Under the pieces are notes generated by a model. That model was not told where the DNA came from. It searched no databases and saw nothing but the letters and a program-made list of their open reading frames with translations. A stretch of 64,000 nt of DNA from Prado023 sp963798745 (GTDB lineage: Bacteria; Actinomycetota; Actinomycetes; S36-B12; CAIYMF01): NCBI GenBank assembly GCA_963798745.1, contig CAWCUF010000006.1, positions 62,001-126,000 on the forward strand, in the 5' to 3' direction. The position numbers and the translations under genes are program-made. Of this stretch, positions 33,841 through 42,859 are shown in pieces (positions within the stretch are counted from its first letter, which is position 1; the number at the start of each line of letters is the position of its first letter).

Positions 33841-34862
33841 GCGCGGTTCTCCTGCTCGGCCCGGCGGGCGTCCATCGCGGCGATGTGCCGAGCCTGCAGC
33901 ACATGGCCCAGCCCCACCGCATCGCGCAGTCGGGTGATGCCGCGCGCCGCGATGATCTCGCGCAGCTCGGCCGAGATCCGGGCCGGGGCGGCTGGGTCGT
34001 TGAACACCGCGGTGCCCACGGACACCGCACTGGCCCCGGCGAGCAGGAACTCGAAGGCGTCCTGACCGGTGCGGATCCCACCCATCCCCAGGATGGGCAC
34101 CTTCGGATAGGCGGCGTGCACCTGCCAGATGGCGCGCACGGCGACCGGGCGGATCGCCGGGCCGGACAGTCCCCCGGTCATCCCGCCGAGCATGGGCCGC
34201 ATGGTGTCCGGGTCGATGACCATCCCGAGCAGGGTGTTGATCAGCGACAGCCCGTCGGCGCCGGCCTCGAGCACGGACGTCGCGATCGCGACGATGTCGG
34301 TCACGTCGGGGCTGAGCTTGGCCAGCACCGGGATGTCGGGTGGGGTGTGTCGACGGACCACCTGCACCACGGAACCGGCCGAGAACGGGTCGCAGGCGAA
34401 CACCTGGCCGCGGGACTCGACGTTCGGGCACGAGATGTTGACCTCGATGGCGGCGATCCCCGGCTCGTGGCGCAACCGCTGGGCGAGCTTCTGGTACTCG
34501 TTCACCGACCCGCCGGCGATCGAGACGACGGTGCGGATGTCGTGCTCGCGCAGCCAGCGCAGGTCCTTGGCGACGAAGGCCTCGATGCCCGGGCCCTGCA
34601 GGCCGATCGAGTTCAGCATCCCCGACGGAGTCTCGGCCATCCGTGGGGTCGGCCGGCCCGAGCGCGGCGCGAGCATGATCGACTTGGTGACCACCGCCCC
34701 GATCGCGCGCAGGTCCAGGAACGGCGCCAGCTCACGACCGGCCGCTGCGCACCCGGACGCGGTGAGCACCGGGTCGGGCAGCTCGAGGCGACCCAGTGTG
34801 GTGGACAGGTCCACGGCTGCTGCCGCAGTGGTGGTGGTGCTGGGATGGTTCGGCGCGGTCAT
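33837..34862 (-). CDS. pyrD: Dihydroorotate dehydrogenase, class 1B catalytic subunit
   Basis: The 341-residue FMN enzyme oxidises dihydroorotate to orotate. The catalytic cysteine lies in EVNISCPNVESRGQ, the class 1 form. NSIGLQGPG, AKLSPDV, GADGLSLINT and the FMN-phosphate site MGGIRTGQDAFEFLLAGASAV are present. The neighbouring pyrK electron-transfer gene shows it is class 1B, reducing NAD. ATG 34862 shares a base with the pyrK stop and the end overlaps pyrF. Confidence 0.95.
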   Translation of the reverse strand: MTAPNHPSTTTTAAAAVDLSTTLGRLELPDPVLTASGCAAAGRELAPFLDLRAIGAVVTKSIMLAPRSGRPTPRMAETPSGMLNSIGLQGPGIEAFVAKDLRWLREHDIRTVVSIAGGSVNEYQKLAQRLRHEPGIAAIEVNISCPNVESRGQVFACDPFSAGSVVQVVRRHTPPDIPVLAKLSPDVTDIVAIATSVLEAGADGLSLINTLLGMVIDPDTMRPMLGGMTGGLSGPAIRPVAVRAIWQVHAAYPKVPILGMGGIRTGQDAFEFLLAGASAVSVGTAVFNDPAAPARISAELREIIAARGITRLRDAVGLGHVLQARHIAAMDARRAEQENRA

Positions 34863-35716
34863 CAGTGGCCGCCCACAACGGGCGCACCGAGCGTGTCGGC
34901 CGGCACGGTGCCGACCTCCGACCACCGCACCTCAGTGCCCCGGAACACCGGGCCGTCGGTGCAGGAGCGCAGCATCCGGGTGATCCCGTCGGTACCGCGC
35001 ACCGGCAGCACGCAGGTCATGCAGACCCCGATCCCACAGGCCATCGCCTCCTCCACGGCGCACTGGCTGTGCACGCCCACCCGTTCGGCGAGGCCGGCCA
35101 CGGCAGCGAGCATCGGCATCGGCCCGCAGGCGTAGACCACATCGGCGCCGGCCGCGGCGATGATCTCGGCCAACGGGTCGGTGACCCGGCCGCGGATCCC
35201 CATCGACCCGTCGTCGGTGGTGACGGTCACCGACGACGAGGTGCGCTTGGCTGCCAGCACCCCGAACAGCCGGTCCTCGCCGGCTGCGCCGAGGACCATG
35301 TCGACCCGGCAGCCGCGCTCACGCAGCTGATCGGAGAGCATGAACAGCGGGGCGGCCCCATAGCCGCCGGCCACCAGCACGCAGGCCACCGGTTCGCGGG
35401 GCAGGGTGAAGGGTCGGCCCAACGGACCGATCACGTCGAGCTTGTCACCGCGCCGCCGGTCGGCCAACCAGCGAGTGCCCTTCCCGTGGGCGGCGAACAC
35501 CACCTCGACCGTCCCGCCGGACGGACCGCCAGGGGTCACGCGATGGATCGAGAAGGCTCGGCGCAGCAGCATCCCGGAGCCCTCCCCGCCGACGGCGAGG
35601 GCCACGAACTGCCCGGGGCGGGTGGCTTCCGGGATGCCCGGCGCCAACAGCGTCAGGTGGTGATAGGCACCCGCGCGCCGCAGGCTGACGACCTCGGCGA
35701 TGACCTGGACCGACAT
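34862..35716 (-). CDS. pyrK: Dihydroorotate dehydrogenase electron-transfer subunit
   Basis: The 284-residue protein carries FAD and a [2Fe-2S] cluster and passes electrons from PyrD to NAD. The FAD site is MLLRRAFSIHRV, the NAD site is VLVAGGYGAAPLFML, and the cluster cysteines are in QCAVEEAMACGIGVCMTCVLPV plus the cysteine at MLRSCTDGPVF. ATG 35716 shares one base with the carB stop (TGATG). Confidence 0.95.
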   Translation of the reverse strand: MSVQVIAEVVSLRRAGAYHHLTLLAPGIPEATRPGQFVALAVGGEGSGMLLRRAFSIHRVTPGGPSGGTVEVVFAAHGKGTRWLADRRRGDKLDVIGPLGRPFTLPREPVACVLVAGGYGAAPLFMLSDQLRERGCRVDMVLGAAGEDRLFGVLAAKRTSSSVTVTTDDGSMGIRGRVTDPLAEIIAAAGADVVYACGPMPMLAAVAGLAERVGVHSQCAVEEAMACGIGVCMTCVLPVRGTDGITRMLRSCTDGPVFRGTEVRWSEVGTVPADTLGAPVVGGH

Positions 35717-38700
35717 CACGACTCCGCGGCTGCGGCGGCGTGCTGGGAGCGCAGCTCGGCCAGTTCGATCGCGTGCTCCTGCAGGGAGCGCACCCCGATG
35801 TCCCCGGCGAGCAGCGCCTCGATGCCCTGCACCGCGGCCCCGAGGCCCTGCACGGTCGTGATGCACGGCACGCCGCGCAGCACGGCGGCGGTGCGAATCT
35901 CGTAGCCGTCGACGCGGGACCCGACCCCGTAGGGGGTATTGACGATCAGGGCGATGTGACCGCCCATGATCGCGTCCACCGTGTTGCGCCCCTGGCCGGG
36001 CTCGTGGATCTTGCGGATGTCGGTCACGGTGACCCCGTTGCGGCGCAGCACGTCGGCGGTGCCACCGGTCGCGGTGATCTCGAAGCCGAGGTCGGCCAGG
36101 CGCTTGATCGGGAAGATCATGGTGCGCTTGTCCCGGTTGGCCACCGAGACGAAGACCGTGCCGCGGGTCGGCAGCCCCGAGGAGTACGCAGCGATCTGCG
36201 ACTTGGCGAAGGCCGTGCCGAACTGGCGGTCCAGGCCCATCACCTCGCCCGTGGAGCGCATCTCCGGGCCCAGGATGGTGTCGACGCCGAGGAAGCGCCC
36301 GAACGGCAGGACGGCCTCCTTGACGGCGATCATGCCGCCATCGGGCAGGTCCGCGGCATCGCCGACCGAGGGCAGCGTCCCGTCGGCGCGCAGGTCCGCG
36401 ATGCTCTCGCCCAGGGCGATCCGGGCGGCGGCCTTGGCCAGCGGCACGCCGGTGGCCTTGGCCACGAACGGCACGGTGCGCGACGCTCGCGGGTTGGCCT
36501 CGAGCACGTAGAGCACGTCGGCGGCGATCGCGTACTGCACGTTGAGCAGGCCCAGCACCCCCACCCCGCGGGCGATCGCCTCGGTGGAGGTGCGGATCCG
36601 GGCGATGTCGGCCCGACCCAGGGTGATCGGGGGCAGGGCGCACGCGGAATCCCCGGAATGGATCCCGGCCTCCTCGATGTGCTCCATGACCCCGCCGAGG
36701 TAGAGCTCGATGCCGTCGTAGAGTGCGTCGACGTCGATCTCCAGCGCATCATCGAGGAACCGGTCGACCAGGACCGGGTGCTCGGGGCTGACCTGGGTGG
36801 CCCGGTCGATGTAGGAGCCCAGCATCGACTCGTCGTAGACGATCTCCATGCCGCGTCCGCCGAGCACGTAGGAGGGCCTCACGAGCACCGGGTAGCCCAC
36901 CTCGTCGGCGACCGCGCGGGCCTCGTCGAACGAGGAGGCCATCCCGAACTTGGGCGCCGGCAGGCCGGCTGCGCCCAGCACCCGCCCGAACGCCCCGCGC
37001 TCCTCGGCCAGGTCGATGGCCTGCGGCGAGGTGCCCACGATGGGCACCCCGGCCGCCTGCAGCCCGTGGGCCAGACCCAGCGGGGTCTGCCCGCCGAGCT
37101 GGCAGATCACCCCGGCGACCGGCCCGGCTGCGAGTTCGGCGTTGTAGACCTCGAGTACGTCCTCGAGGGTCAGCGGCTCGAAGTACAGCCGCGAGGAGGT
37201 GTCGTAGTCGGTGGAGACGGTCTCGGGGTTGCAGTTGATCATGATCGTCTCGAAGCCGACCTCGCGCAGGGTCAGCGAGGCGTGCACGCAGGAGTAGTCG
37301 AACTCGATGCCCTGGCCGATCCGGTTGGGTCCCGAGCCGAGGATGATCACCGCCGGGACCTCGCGCGGCTCGACCTCGGTCTCCTCGTCGTAGGAGGAGT
37401 AGTGGTACGGCGTCTTGGCCGCGAACTCGGCCGCACAGGTGTCGACGGTCTTGAACACCGGTCGGATGCCCAGCGCGTGTCGAACCCCGCGCACGACATC
37501 GGTCGGCATCCGCCGGGCCGCGCCGATCTGGGCATCGGAGAAGCCGTGCCGCTTGGCCAGGCGGAGCAGTTCGGGAGTCAGCTCCGCCGCGGTCCGCACC
37601 CGCTCGCCGACCTCGTTGAGCAGCGCGATCTGGTCCAGGAACCAGGGGTCGATGGCCGTGGCGGCGTGCACGTCCTCGATCGAGGCGCCAGCACGCAGCA
37701 GCGCCTGGACCTCCTCGAGCCGGCCGTCGTGGGGAACCCGCACCGACTCCAACAGGCTCTCGCGATCCAGCTCGCGGGGGTCGCCCGCCCAACTGAACCC
37801 GGCGTCCTTCTTCTCCAGCGAGCGCAGCGCCTTCTGCAGCGCCTCGGTGAAGTTGCGCCCGATCGCCATCGCCTCCCCGACGCTCTTCATGTGCGTGGTG
37901 AGCTCGTGGTTGGCTGCCGGGAACTTCTCGAACGCGAACCGGGGGGCCTTGACCACGATGTAGTCCAGGGTCGGCTCGAAGCTGGCCGGGGTGCTCTGCC
38001 CGTCCAGGCGGGTGGTGATGTCGTTGGGGATCTCGTCGAGGGTGTAGCCGACCGCGAGCCGAGCCGCGATCTTGGCGATCGGGAAGCCGGTGGCCTTGGA
38101 GGCCAGCGCCGACGAGCGAGAGACCCGCGGGTTCATCTCGATGACGATCATCCGTCCGTCGGCCGGGTTGACCGCGAACTGGATGTTGCAGCCGCCGGTG
38201 TCCACCCCGACAGCGCGGATGATCTCGATGCCCACATCGCGCATGTGCTGGTACTCGCGGTCGGTGAGGGTCAGCGCCGGGGCGACGGTGATCGAGTCGC
38301 CGGTGTGCACCCCCATCGGGTCGACGTTCTCGATCGAGCAGACCACCACGACGTTGTCGTTGCGGTCGCGCATCAGCTCGAGCTCGTACTCCTTCCAGCC
38401 CAGGATCGACTCCTCGAGCAGGACCTCGGTGGTCGGCGAGGCCGCCAGGCCGGCACCGGCGATCTCGAGCAGGCCGCTCGGGTCGTGCGCGATGCCCGAA
38501 CCGGCGCCACCCATCGTGAACGAGGGCCGCACGACCACCGGGTAGCCGAGGTCGGCCACCGCTGCCACGCACTCGTCCATGGTGTGGCAGATGATCGAGC
38601 GCGCAGACTCCGCCCCGATCTCGGCGACGATCTCCTTGAACTTCTCCCGGTTCTCACCGCGCTCGATGGCCTGCGTGTTGGCCCCGATCAGCTCCACGCC

Positions 38701-39033
38701 GTACTTGGCCAGTGTCCCGTCAGCGTGCAGGGCCATCGCCGCGTTGAGGGCCGTCTGCCCGCCCAGGGTCGGCAGCAGTGCGTCCGGGCGCTCCCTGTCG
38801 ATGATCCGGGTCACGAACTCCGGGGTGATCGGCTCGATGTAGGTGGCGTCGGCGAACTCCGGGTCGGTCATGATCGTGGCCGGGTTGGAGTTGACCAGGA
38901 TGACCCGCAGGCCCTCGGAGCGCAGCACGCGGCAGGCCTGGGTACCGGAGTAGTCGAACTCCGCGGCCTGGCCGATGACGATGGGCCCGGACCCGATGAC
39001 CAGGACCGAGGAGATGTCAGTGCGCCGAGGCAT
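35716..39033 (-). CDS. carB: Carbamoyl-phosphate synthase large subunit
   Basis: The 1105-residue synthetase makes carbamoyl phosphate from ammonia (delivered by CarA), bicarbonate and two ATP. It starts PRRTDISSVLVIGSGPIVIGQAAEFDYSG and contains two ATP-grasp halves (the second begins near PAVIILGSGPNRIGQGIEFDYS) and a C-terminal methylglyoxal-synthase-like allosteric domain. Length is normal. An AGGGGGG stretch sits before ATG 39033, and a 21-codon leader ORF overlaps the start, so translation may be coupled to it. It is separated from carA by the cellobiose phosphorylase gene. Confidence 0.97.
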   Translation of the reverse strand: MPRRTDISSVLVIGSGPIVIGQAAEFDYSGTQACRVLRSEGLRVILVNSNPATIMTDPEFADATYIEPITPEFVTRIIDRERPDALLPTLGGQTALNAAMALHADGTLAKYGVELIGANTQAIERGENREKFKEIVAEIGAESARSIICHTMDECVAAVADLGYPVVVRPSFTMGGAGSGIAHDPSGLLEIAGAGLAASPTTEVLLEESILGWKEYELELMRDRNDNVVVVCSIENVDPMGVHTGDSITVAPALTLTDREYQHMRDVGIEIIRAVGVDTGGCNIQFAVNPADGRMIVIEMNPRVSRSSALASKATGFPIAKIAARLAVGYTLDEIPNDITTRLDGQSTPASFEPTLDYIVVKAPRFAFEKFPAANHELTTHMKSVGEAMAIGRNFTEALQKALRSLEKKDAGFSWAGDPRELDRESLLESVRVPHDGRLEEVQALLRAGASIEDVHAATAIDPWFLDQIALLNEVGERVRTAAELTPELLRLAKRHGFSDAQIGAARRMPTDVVRGVRHALGIRPVFKTVDTCAAEFAAKTPYHYSSYDEETEVEPREVPAVIILGSGPNRIGQGIEFDYSCVHASLTLREVGFETIMINCNPETVSTDYDTSSRLYFEPLTLEDVLEVYNAELAAGPVAGVICQLGGQTPLGLAHGLQAAGVPIVGTSPQAIDLAEERGAFGRVLGAAGLPAPKFGMASSFDEARAVADEVGYPVLVRPSYVLGGRGMEIVYDESMLGSYIDRATQVSPEHPVLVDRFLDDALEIDVDALYDGIELYLGGVMEHIEEAGIHSGDSACALPPITLGRADIARIRTSTEAIARGVGVLGLLNVQYAIAADVLYVLEANPRASRTVPFVAKATGVPLAKAAARIALGESIADLRADGTLPSVGDAADLPDGGMIAVKEAVLPFGRFLGVDTILGPEMRSTGEVMGLDRQFGTAFAKSQIAAYSSGLPTRGTVFVSVANRDKRTMIFPIKRLADLGFEITATGGTADVLRRNGVTVTDIRKIHEPGQGRNTVDAIMGGHIALIVNTPYGVGSRVDGYEIRTAAVLRGVPCITTVQGLGAAVQGIEALLAGDIGVRSLQEHAIELAELRSQHAAAAAES

Positions 39034-39082
39034 CGCCGGCCCCCCTGTCCATGGGGATCACAGCGGCCATGGGGATGGGCAT
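39017..39082 (-). CDS. 21-codon leader ORF overlapping the carB start
   Basis: The ORF encodes MPIPMAAVIPMDRGAGDASA then His. AAGGAG lies exactly six bases before its ATG and is the SD that the PyrR-type hairpin would hide. Its stop lies 17 bases inside carB in another frame, which suits translational coupling. The start context (AAGGAG, six bases, ATG-CCC) closely copies that of pyrR (AAGGAG, five bases, GTG-CCC). The peptide itself shows no domain. Confidence 0.55.
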   Translation of the reverse strand: MPIPMAAVIPMDRGAGDASAH

Positions 39083-39088
39083 CGCCCA

Positions 39089-39123
39089 CTCCTTCCCCGC
39101 CTCGCAGGACGGCATTAAAGGAG
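39089..39123 (-). promoter_or_regulatory. PyrR-binding RNA element upstream of carB
   Basis: The RNA contains UCCUGCGAGG (39109-39100), matching the PyrR loop consensus UCCNGNGAGG, flanked by CCG/CGG pairing. CUCCUU (39123-39118) can pair with AAGGAG (39094-39089), so the SD of the leader ORF would be buried when the hairpin is held. An almost identical element precedes pyrR. Confidence 0.8.
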
Positions 39124-39153
39124 GCTTCCGGCAGGAGGCTTCTTCAGGCCCCG

Positions 39154-39159
39154 AGCATA
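39154..39159 (-). promoter_or_regulatory. Candidate -10 box of an internal carB promoter
   Basis: TATGCT on the minus strand lies about 30 bases before the PyrR-type hairpin, inside the 180-base spacer between cellobiose phosphorylase and carB. No good -35 box is seen. It would let carB be transcribed apart from the upstream operon. Confidence 0.45.
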
Positions 39160-39213
39160 CCGGCGCCCCCCGACGTGCGGTGGTCGCGGGCCGTCGGCTC
39201 CGAGCCGGGGCCC

Positions 39214-41715
39214 TCACAGGATTGCCTCGACCTCGACCACGGCCCCCGGCGGGGCGTAGGGAACCATCCGGCCTTCGATCGGGTGGCCATCGACGACCAG
39301 GCGAGCGCGCGCCCCCGGGACGCCGGAGTTGGTCACCCGGATGCGGTACGTCGCGCCGCGCGCAATCCGGGTGACCTCCCAGCTCGGGACGTCCGGGCCC
39401 ATCTGCGGGTCGATGACGAGGCCGTCATAGTCCGGTCGGACTCCGAGCAGGTACTGCGAGGCGGCCACGAAGTTCCAGGCCGCCGTCCCGGTGAGCCAGG
39501 AGTTCTTGGCCTCCCCGTGACGCGCGGCCTCCTTGCCCGCGATCATCTGGGCGTACACGTAGGGCTCGAGCCGGTGCACCTCGGAGATGTCCTCGCGGTA
39601 GGCCGGAGTGATCCGGCGGTAGTAGTCGAAGGCCTGCGCGCCGCGACCCACCATGGTCTCGGCGATGATCACCCACGGGTTGTTGTGGCAGAAGATCCCG
39701 CCGTTCTCCTTGTAGCCCGGGGGGTAGGTGGAGACCTCCCCGAGCTCGAGCCGGTAGCTGGTGTAGGCCGGGTACTGCAGGACCAGCCCGTGGGAGGTGC
39801 CCAGCAGCTCGCCGACCGAGTCCAGTGCCCGCACGGCCATGCTGCCGGCGTGCTCGGGATCTGCCGGGTCCGCGCTGGTCAGGCCGATGCCGCCCATGAT
39901 GGCCATGCCCTGCGGCTCGATCCAGATCTTGCCCTCGGCATGCTCGTGGGTGCCGACCTTGTTGCCGTCGTAGTCATAGGCCCGCAGGAACCACTGCCCG
40001 TCCCAGCCGTGATCGAGCACGTCCTGACGCATCTGGTCCACCGCGGCGCGCGCCTGCGCCGCCACCTCGGGCAGCCCCCGGCGCTGCGCGATCGCGGCGT
40101 ACTCGGGGCCGATGGCAGCGAACATTGCGGCGATGAACACCGACTCCGCCGCCCCGCCGACCTTGTTCCCGGTGGTCTGGAAGGACTCCCCGGGCTCGGT
40201 GGAGAAGCAGTTGAGGTTCAGGCAGTCGTTCCAGTCGGCTCGGCCGATCAGGGGCAGGCCGTGCGGGCCCCGGTGGGCCAGGGTGAACTCGAAGGACCTC
40301 GTGAGATGGTCGAACAGCGGCGCGGCCAACGACTCGTCGTTGTCGAAGGGCACCCTCTCGTCGAGGATCGCGTAGTCGCCGGTCTCCTTGAGGTAGCCCG
40401 CGACGCCCAGGATCAGCCACAGGGGGTCGTCGTTGAAGCCCGATCCCACGTCGTTGTTGCCGCGCTTGGTCAGCGGCTGGTACTGGTGGTAGGCCGAGCC
40501 GTCGGGGAACTGCGTGGCCGCGATGTCCAGGATCCGCTGGCGGGCCCGGTCCGGCACGAGGTGGACGAAGCCCAGCAGGTCCTGGTTGGAGTCCCGGAAC
40601 CCCATCCCCCGGCCGATGCCGGTCTCGAAGAACGACGCGGACCGGGACATGTTGAACGTGACCATGCACTGGTACTGGTTCCAGACGTTGACCATCCGGT
40701 CGAGCTTGTCGTCGGTGGACTTCACGGTGTAGGCGCCCAGCAGGCCGTCCCAGTAGGAGCGCAGCTCCTGGAACGCAGCGGCCGTCTGCTCCTGCGTGGC
40801 GAACGCACCGAGCAGCTCGTGGGCCCGGGACTTCTCCACGACCTGGTCAGCGGCGATCCCGCGGCCCTCGTCGGCCGGCTGCCACTTGGCGTCCCGGGGG
40901 TTCTCGAGGTAGCCCAGGACGAACGTGAAGCTGCGCGCCTGGCCCGGGGCCAGTTCCACGGCCAGGTGGTGGGACCCGATCGGGTACCACCCGGAGGCGA
41001 TCGAGTCCGCCGCCACGCCCGCGCGCGGCACGGCCGCCTCCCCGAGGCCGTTGTACGGGCCGACGAAGGTGTCGCGGTCGGTGTCGAAGCCAGCGGCTCG
41101 GGCGTTGACCCCGTAGACCGCGTAGTGGTCGCGGCGCTCCCGGTACTCCGTGCGGTGGTAGATGGCTGACCCGTGGGGCCCGTCCAGCTCGACCTCGACC
41201 TCGGCGATCGACAGGTTGCGCTGGTAGTTGGTCTGGTCGTCGTGGGCGTTCCAGAGCGCGAACTCCAGGAAGGAGAAGAGCCCGATCGACTTCGGCTGGC
41301 CCGAGTCGTTGGTCAGCGTCACCTGCTGGACCTCGGCGTTGCGGCCCAGGGGCACGAAGTACAGCACCGAGGCGCTCAGCCCACCCCGGGACGCGGTGAT
41401 CCGTGTGTACCCCATCCCGTGCCGAGTCTCGAAGGAGTCGAGCTCGGCCTTCACCGGCAGCCACGACGGGGTCCACACGTCGCCGCCGTCGTTGAGGTAG
41501 AAGTACCGACCGCCGGCGTCGTTGGGGATGTTGTTGTAGCGGTAGCGGGTGAGCCGGCGCATGCGGGCGTCGCGGAAGAACGTGTACCCGCCGGCCGTGT
41601 GGGAGATCAGCGAGAAGAACTCGTCAGACCCGAGGTAGTTGATCCACGGGTACGGCGTGCGCGGGGTCGTGATGACGTACTCACGGGTCTGGTCGTCGAA
41701 GTGACCGAAGCGCAC
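39214..41715 (-). CDS. Cellobiose phosphorylase (GH94)
   Basis: The 833-residue intracellular enzyme splits cellobiose with phosphate into glucose 1-phosphate and glucose. The start MRFGHFDDQTREYVITTPRT and the TPYPWINYLGSDEFF segment are those of cellobiose phosphorylases. The general acid is Asp494 in LIGRADWNDCLNLN, near Asp490 of the Cellulomonas enzyme. WIEPQGMAIMGGIG and the phosphate-site region TSHGLVLQYPAYT follow. GTG 41715 starts one base beyond the carA stop, with GGGGA before it. Its place between carA and carB is unusual; nothing in its composition suggests recent transfer. Confidence 0.9.
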   Translation of the reverse strand: MRFGHFDDQTREYVITTPRTPYPWINYLGSDEFFSLISHTAGGYTFFRDARMRRLTRYRYNNIPNDAGGRYFYLNDGGDVWTPSWLPVKAELDSFETRHGMGYTRITASRGGLSASVLYFVPLGRNAEVQQVTLTNDSGQPKSIGLFSFLEFALWNAHDDQTNYQRNLSIAEVEVELDGPHGSAIYHRTEYRERRDHYAVYGVNARAAGFDTDRDTFVGPYNGLGEAAVPRAGVAADSIASGWYPIGSHHLAVELAPGQARSFTFVLGYLENPRDAKWQPADEGRGIAADQVVEKSRAHELLGAFATQEQTAAAFQELRSYWDGLLGAYTVKSTDDKLDRMVNVWNQYQCMVTFNMSRSASFFETGIGRGMGFRDSNQDLLGFVHLVPDRARQRILDIAATQFPDGSAYHQYQPLTKRGNNDVGSGFNDDPLWLILGVAGYLKETGDYAILDERVPFDNDESLAAPLFDHLTRSFEFTLAHRGPHGLPLIGRADWNDCLNLNCFSTEPGESFQTTGNKVGGAAESVFIAAMFAAIGPEYAAIAQRRGLPEVAAQARAAVDQMRQDVLDHGWDGQWFLRAYDYDGNKVGTHEHAEGKIWIEPQGMAIMGGIGLTSADPADPEHAGSMAVRALDSVGELLGTSHGLVLQYPAYTSYRLELGEVSTYPPGYKENGGIFCHNNPWVIIAETMVGRGAQAFDYYRRITPAYREDISEVHRLEPYVYAQMIAGKEAARHGEAKNSWLTGTAAWNFVAASQYLLGVRPDYDGLVIDPQMGPDVPSWEVTRIARGATYRIRVTNSGVPGARARLVVDGHPIEGRMVPYAPPGAVVEVEAIL

Positions 41716-41716
41716 G

Positions 41717-42859
41717 TCAGGTCCCCATCAGGTCCGCGAACCGGTCGAAGAGGTAGGCCGAGTCGTGCGGACCGGCCGCGGCCTCAGGGTGGTACTGCAC
41801 CGAGAACGCGGGCACGTCCAGGCAGCGCAGGCCCTCGACGACGTCGTCGTTGAGGCACACGTGGCTGACCTCGACCCGGCCGAACTCGGTGTCCGACACG
41901 GCGTCGAGGGTGGCGTCCACGGCGAACCCGTGGTTGTGCGCGGTGATCTCCACACGGCCCGTGGCCCGGTCGGACACCGGCTGGTTGATCCCCCGGTGTC
42001 CGTAGCCGAGCTTGTACGTGCCGAACCCGAGGGCCCGGCCCAGGACCTGGTTGCCGAAGCAGATGCCGAACACCGGGATCCGGGCGGTCAGGACCGCGCG
42101 CATCTGGGCCACCGCATGATGAGCCGTGGCTGGGTCCCCGGGACCGTTGGAGAAGAAGACCCCGACGGGTCCCTCCACGGCGCCGGCCCGGGCCACCAGG
42201 TCCTCCGGGGAGATTCCCGCGGGCAGTACGTGCACCGCCATCCCGCGCTTGGCCAACTGCGCGGGGGTCATCGTCTTGATCCCCAGGTCCAGTGCCAGGA
42301 CCGTGGCCACCTGCGTGCCGGCGGCCGGCACCACGTACTCCTGGGCGGTGGTGACCTGGGCGGTCAGGTCCGCACCGGCCATCGGCGGGCTGGCCAGGAC
42401 GGCAGCGTGCTGGGCGGGGAAGCCGAGCGCGGCCGCCTCGCCGGAGAAGATCCCGACACGCATCGCGCCACGCTCGCGCAGGTGCCGGGTCAGGGCACGG
42501 GTGTCCACCCCGCTGATCCCGACCACGCCGTAGCGGGTGAGCTCCTCGTCGAGGCTGCGGGTGGCTCGCCAGTTCGAGACCCGGCGGGCCGGGTCGCGCA
42601 CGACGTAGCCGGCCACCCAGATCCGCCCGGACTCCGGGTCCTGGTCGTTGACGCCCGTGTTGCCGATGTGCGGGGCGGTCATGACCACGACCTGGCGGTG
42701 GTACGACGGATCGGTCAAGGTCTCCTGGTAGCCCGACATCCCCGTGGAGAACACTGCCTCCCCGACGGTGGTGCCCACCGCGCCATAGGCCTGGCCGGTG
42801 AACGTGCGGCCGTCCTCGAGCACGAGCACGGCGGGGGTGGCGGGGTCCAGCGGAGTCAT
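41717..42859 (-). CDS. carA: Carbamoyl-phosphate synthase small subunit
   Basis: The 380-residue glutaminase subunit supplies ammonia to CarB. The N-terminal domain has LEDGRTFTGQAYGA and SGYQETLTDPSY. The class I amidotransferase domain has the catalytic cysteine in PVFGICFGNQVLGRALG, SNGPGDP, and the His-Glu pair in SVQYHPEAAAGP. ATG 42859 overlaps the preceding gene by ATGA. The stop is one base from the cellobiose phosphorylase start. Confidence 0.96.
   Translation of the reverse strand: MTPLDPATPAVLVLEDGRTFTGQAYGAVGTTVGEAVFSTGMSGYQETLTDPSYHRQVVVMTAPHIGNTGVNDQDPESGRIWVAGYVVRDPARRVSNWRATRSLDEELTRYGVVGISGVDTRALTRHLRERGAMRVGIFSGEAAALGFPAQHAAVLASPPMAGADLTAQVTTAQEYVVPAAGTQVATVLALDLGIKTMTPAQLAKRGMAVHVLPAGISPEDLVARAGAVEGPVGVFFSNGPGDPATAHHAVAQMRAVLTARIPVFGICFGNQVLGRALGFGTYKLGYGHRGINQPVSDRATGRVEITAHNHGFAVDATLDAVSDTEFGRVEVSHVCLNDDVVEGLRCLDVPAFSVQYHPEAAAGPHDSAYLFDRFADLMGT

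Noticed and set aside
35740..41169. 1809-codon open frame on the plus strand
   Set aside because: It is antisense to carB and the cellobiose phosphorylase gene, whose products have complete conserved motifs. Long antisense frames are expected at this GC content.
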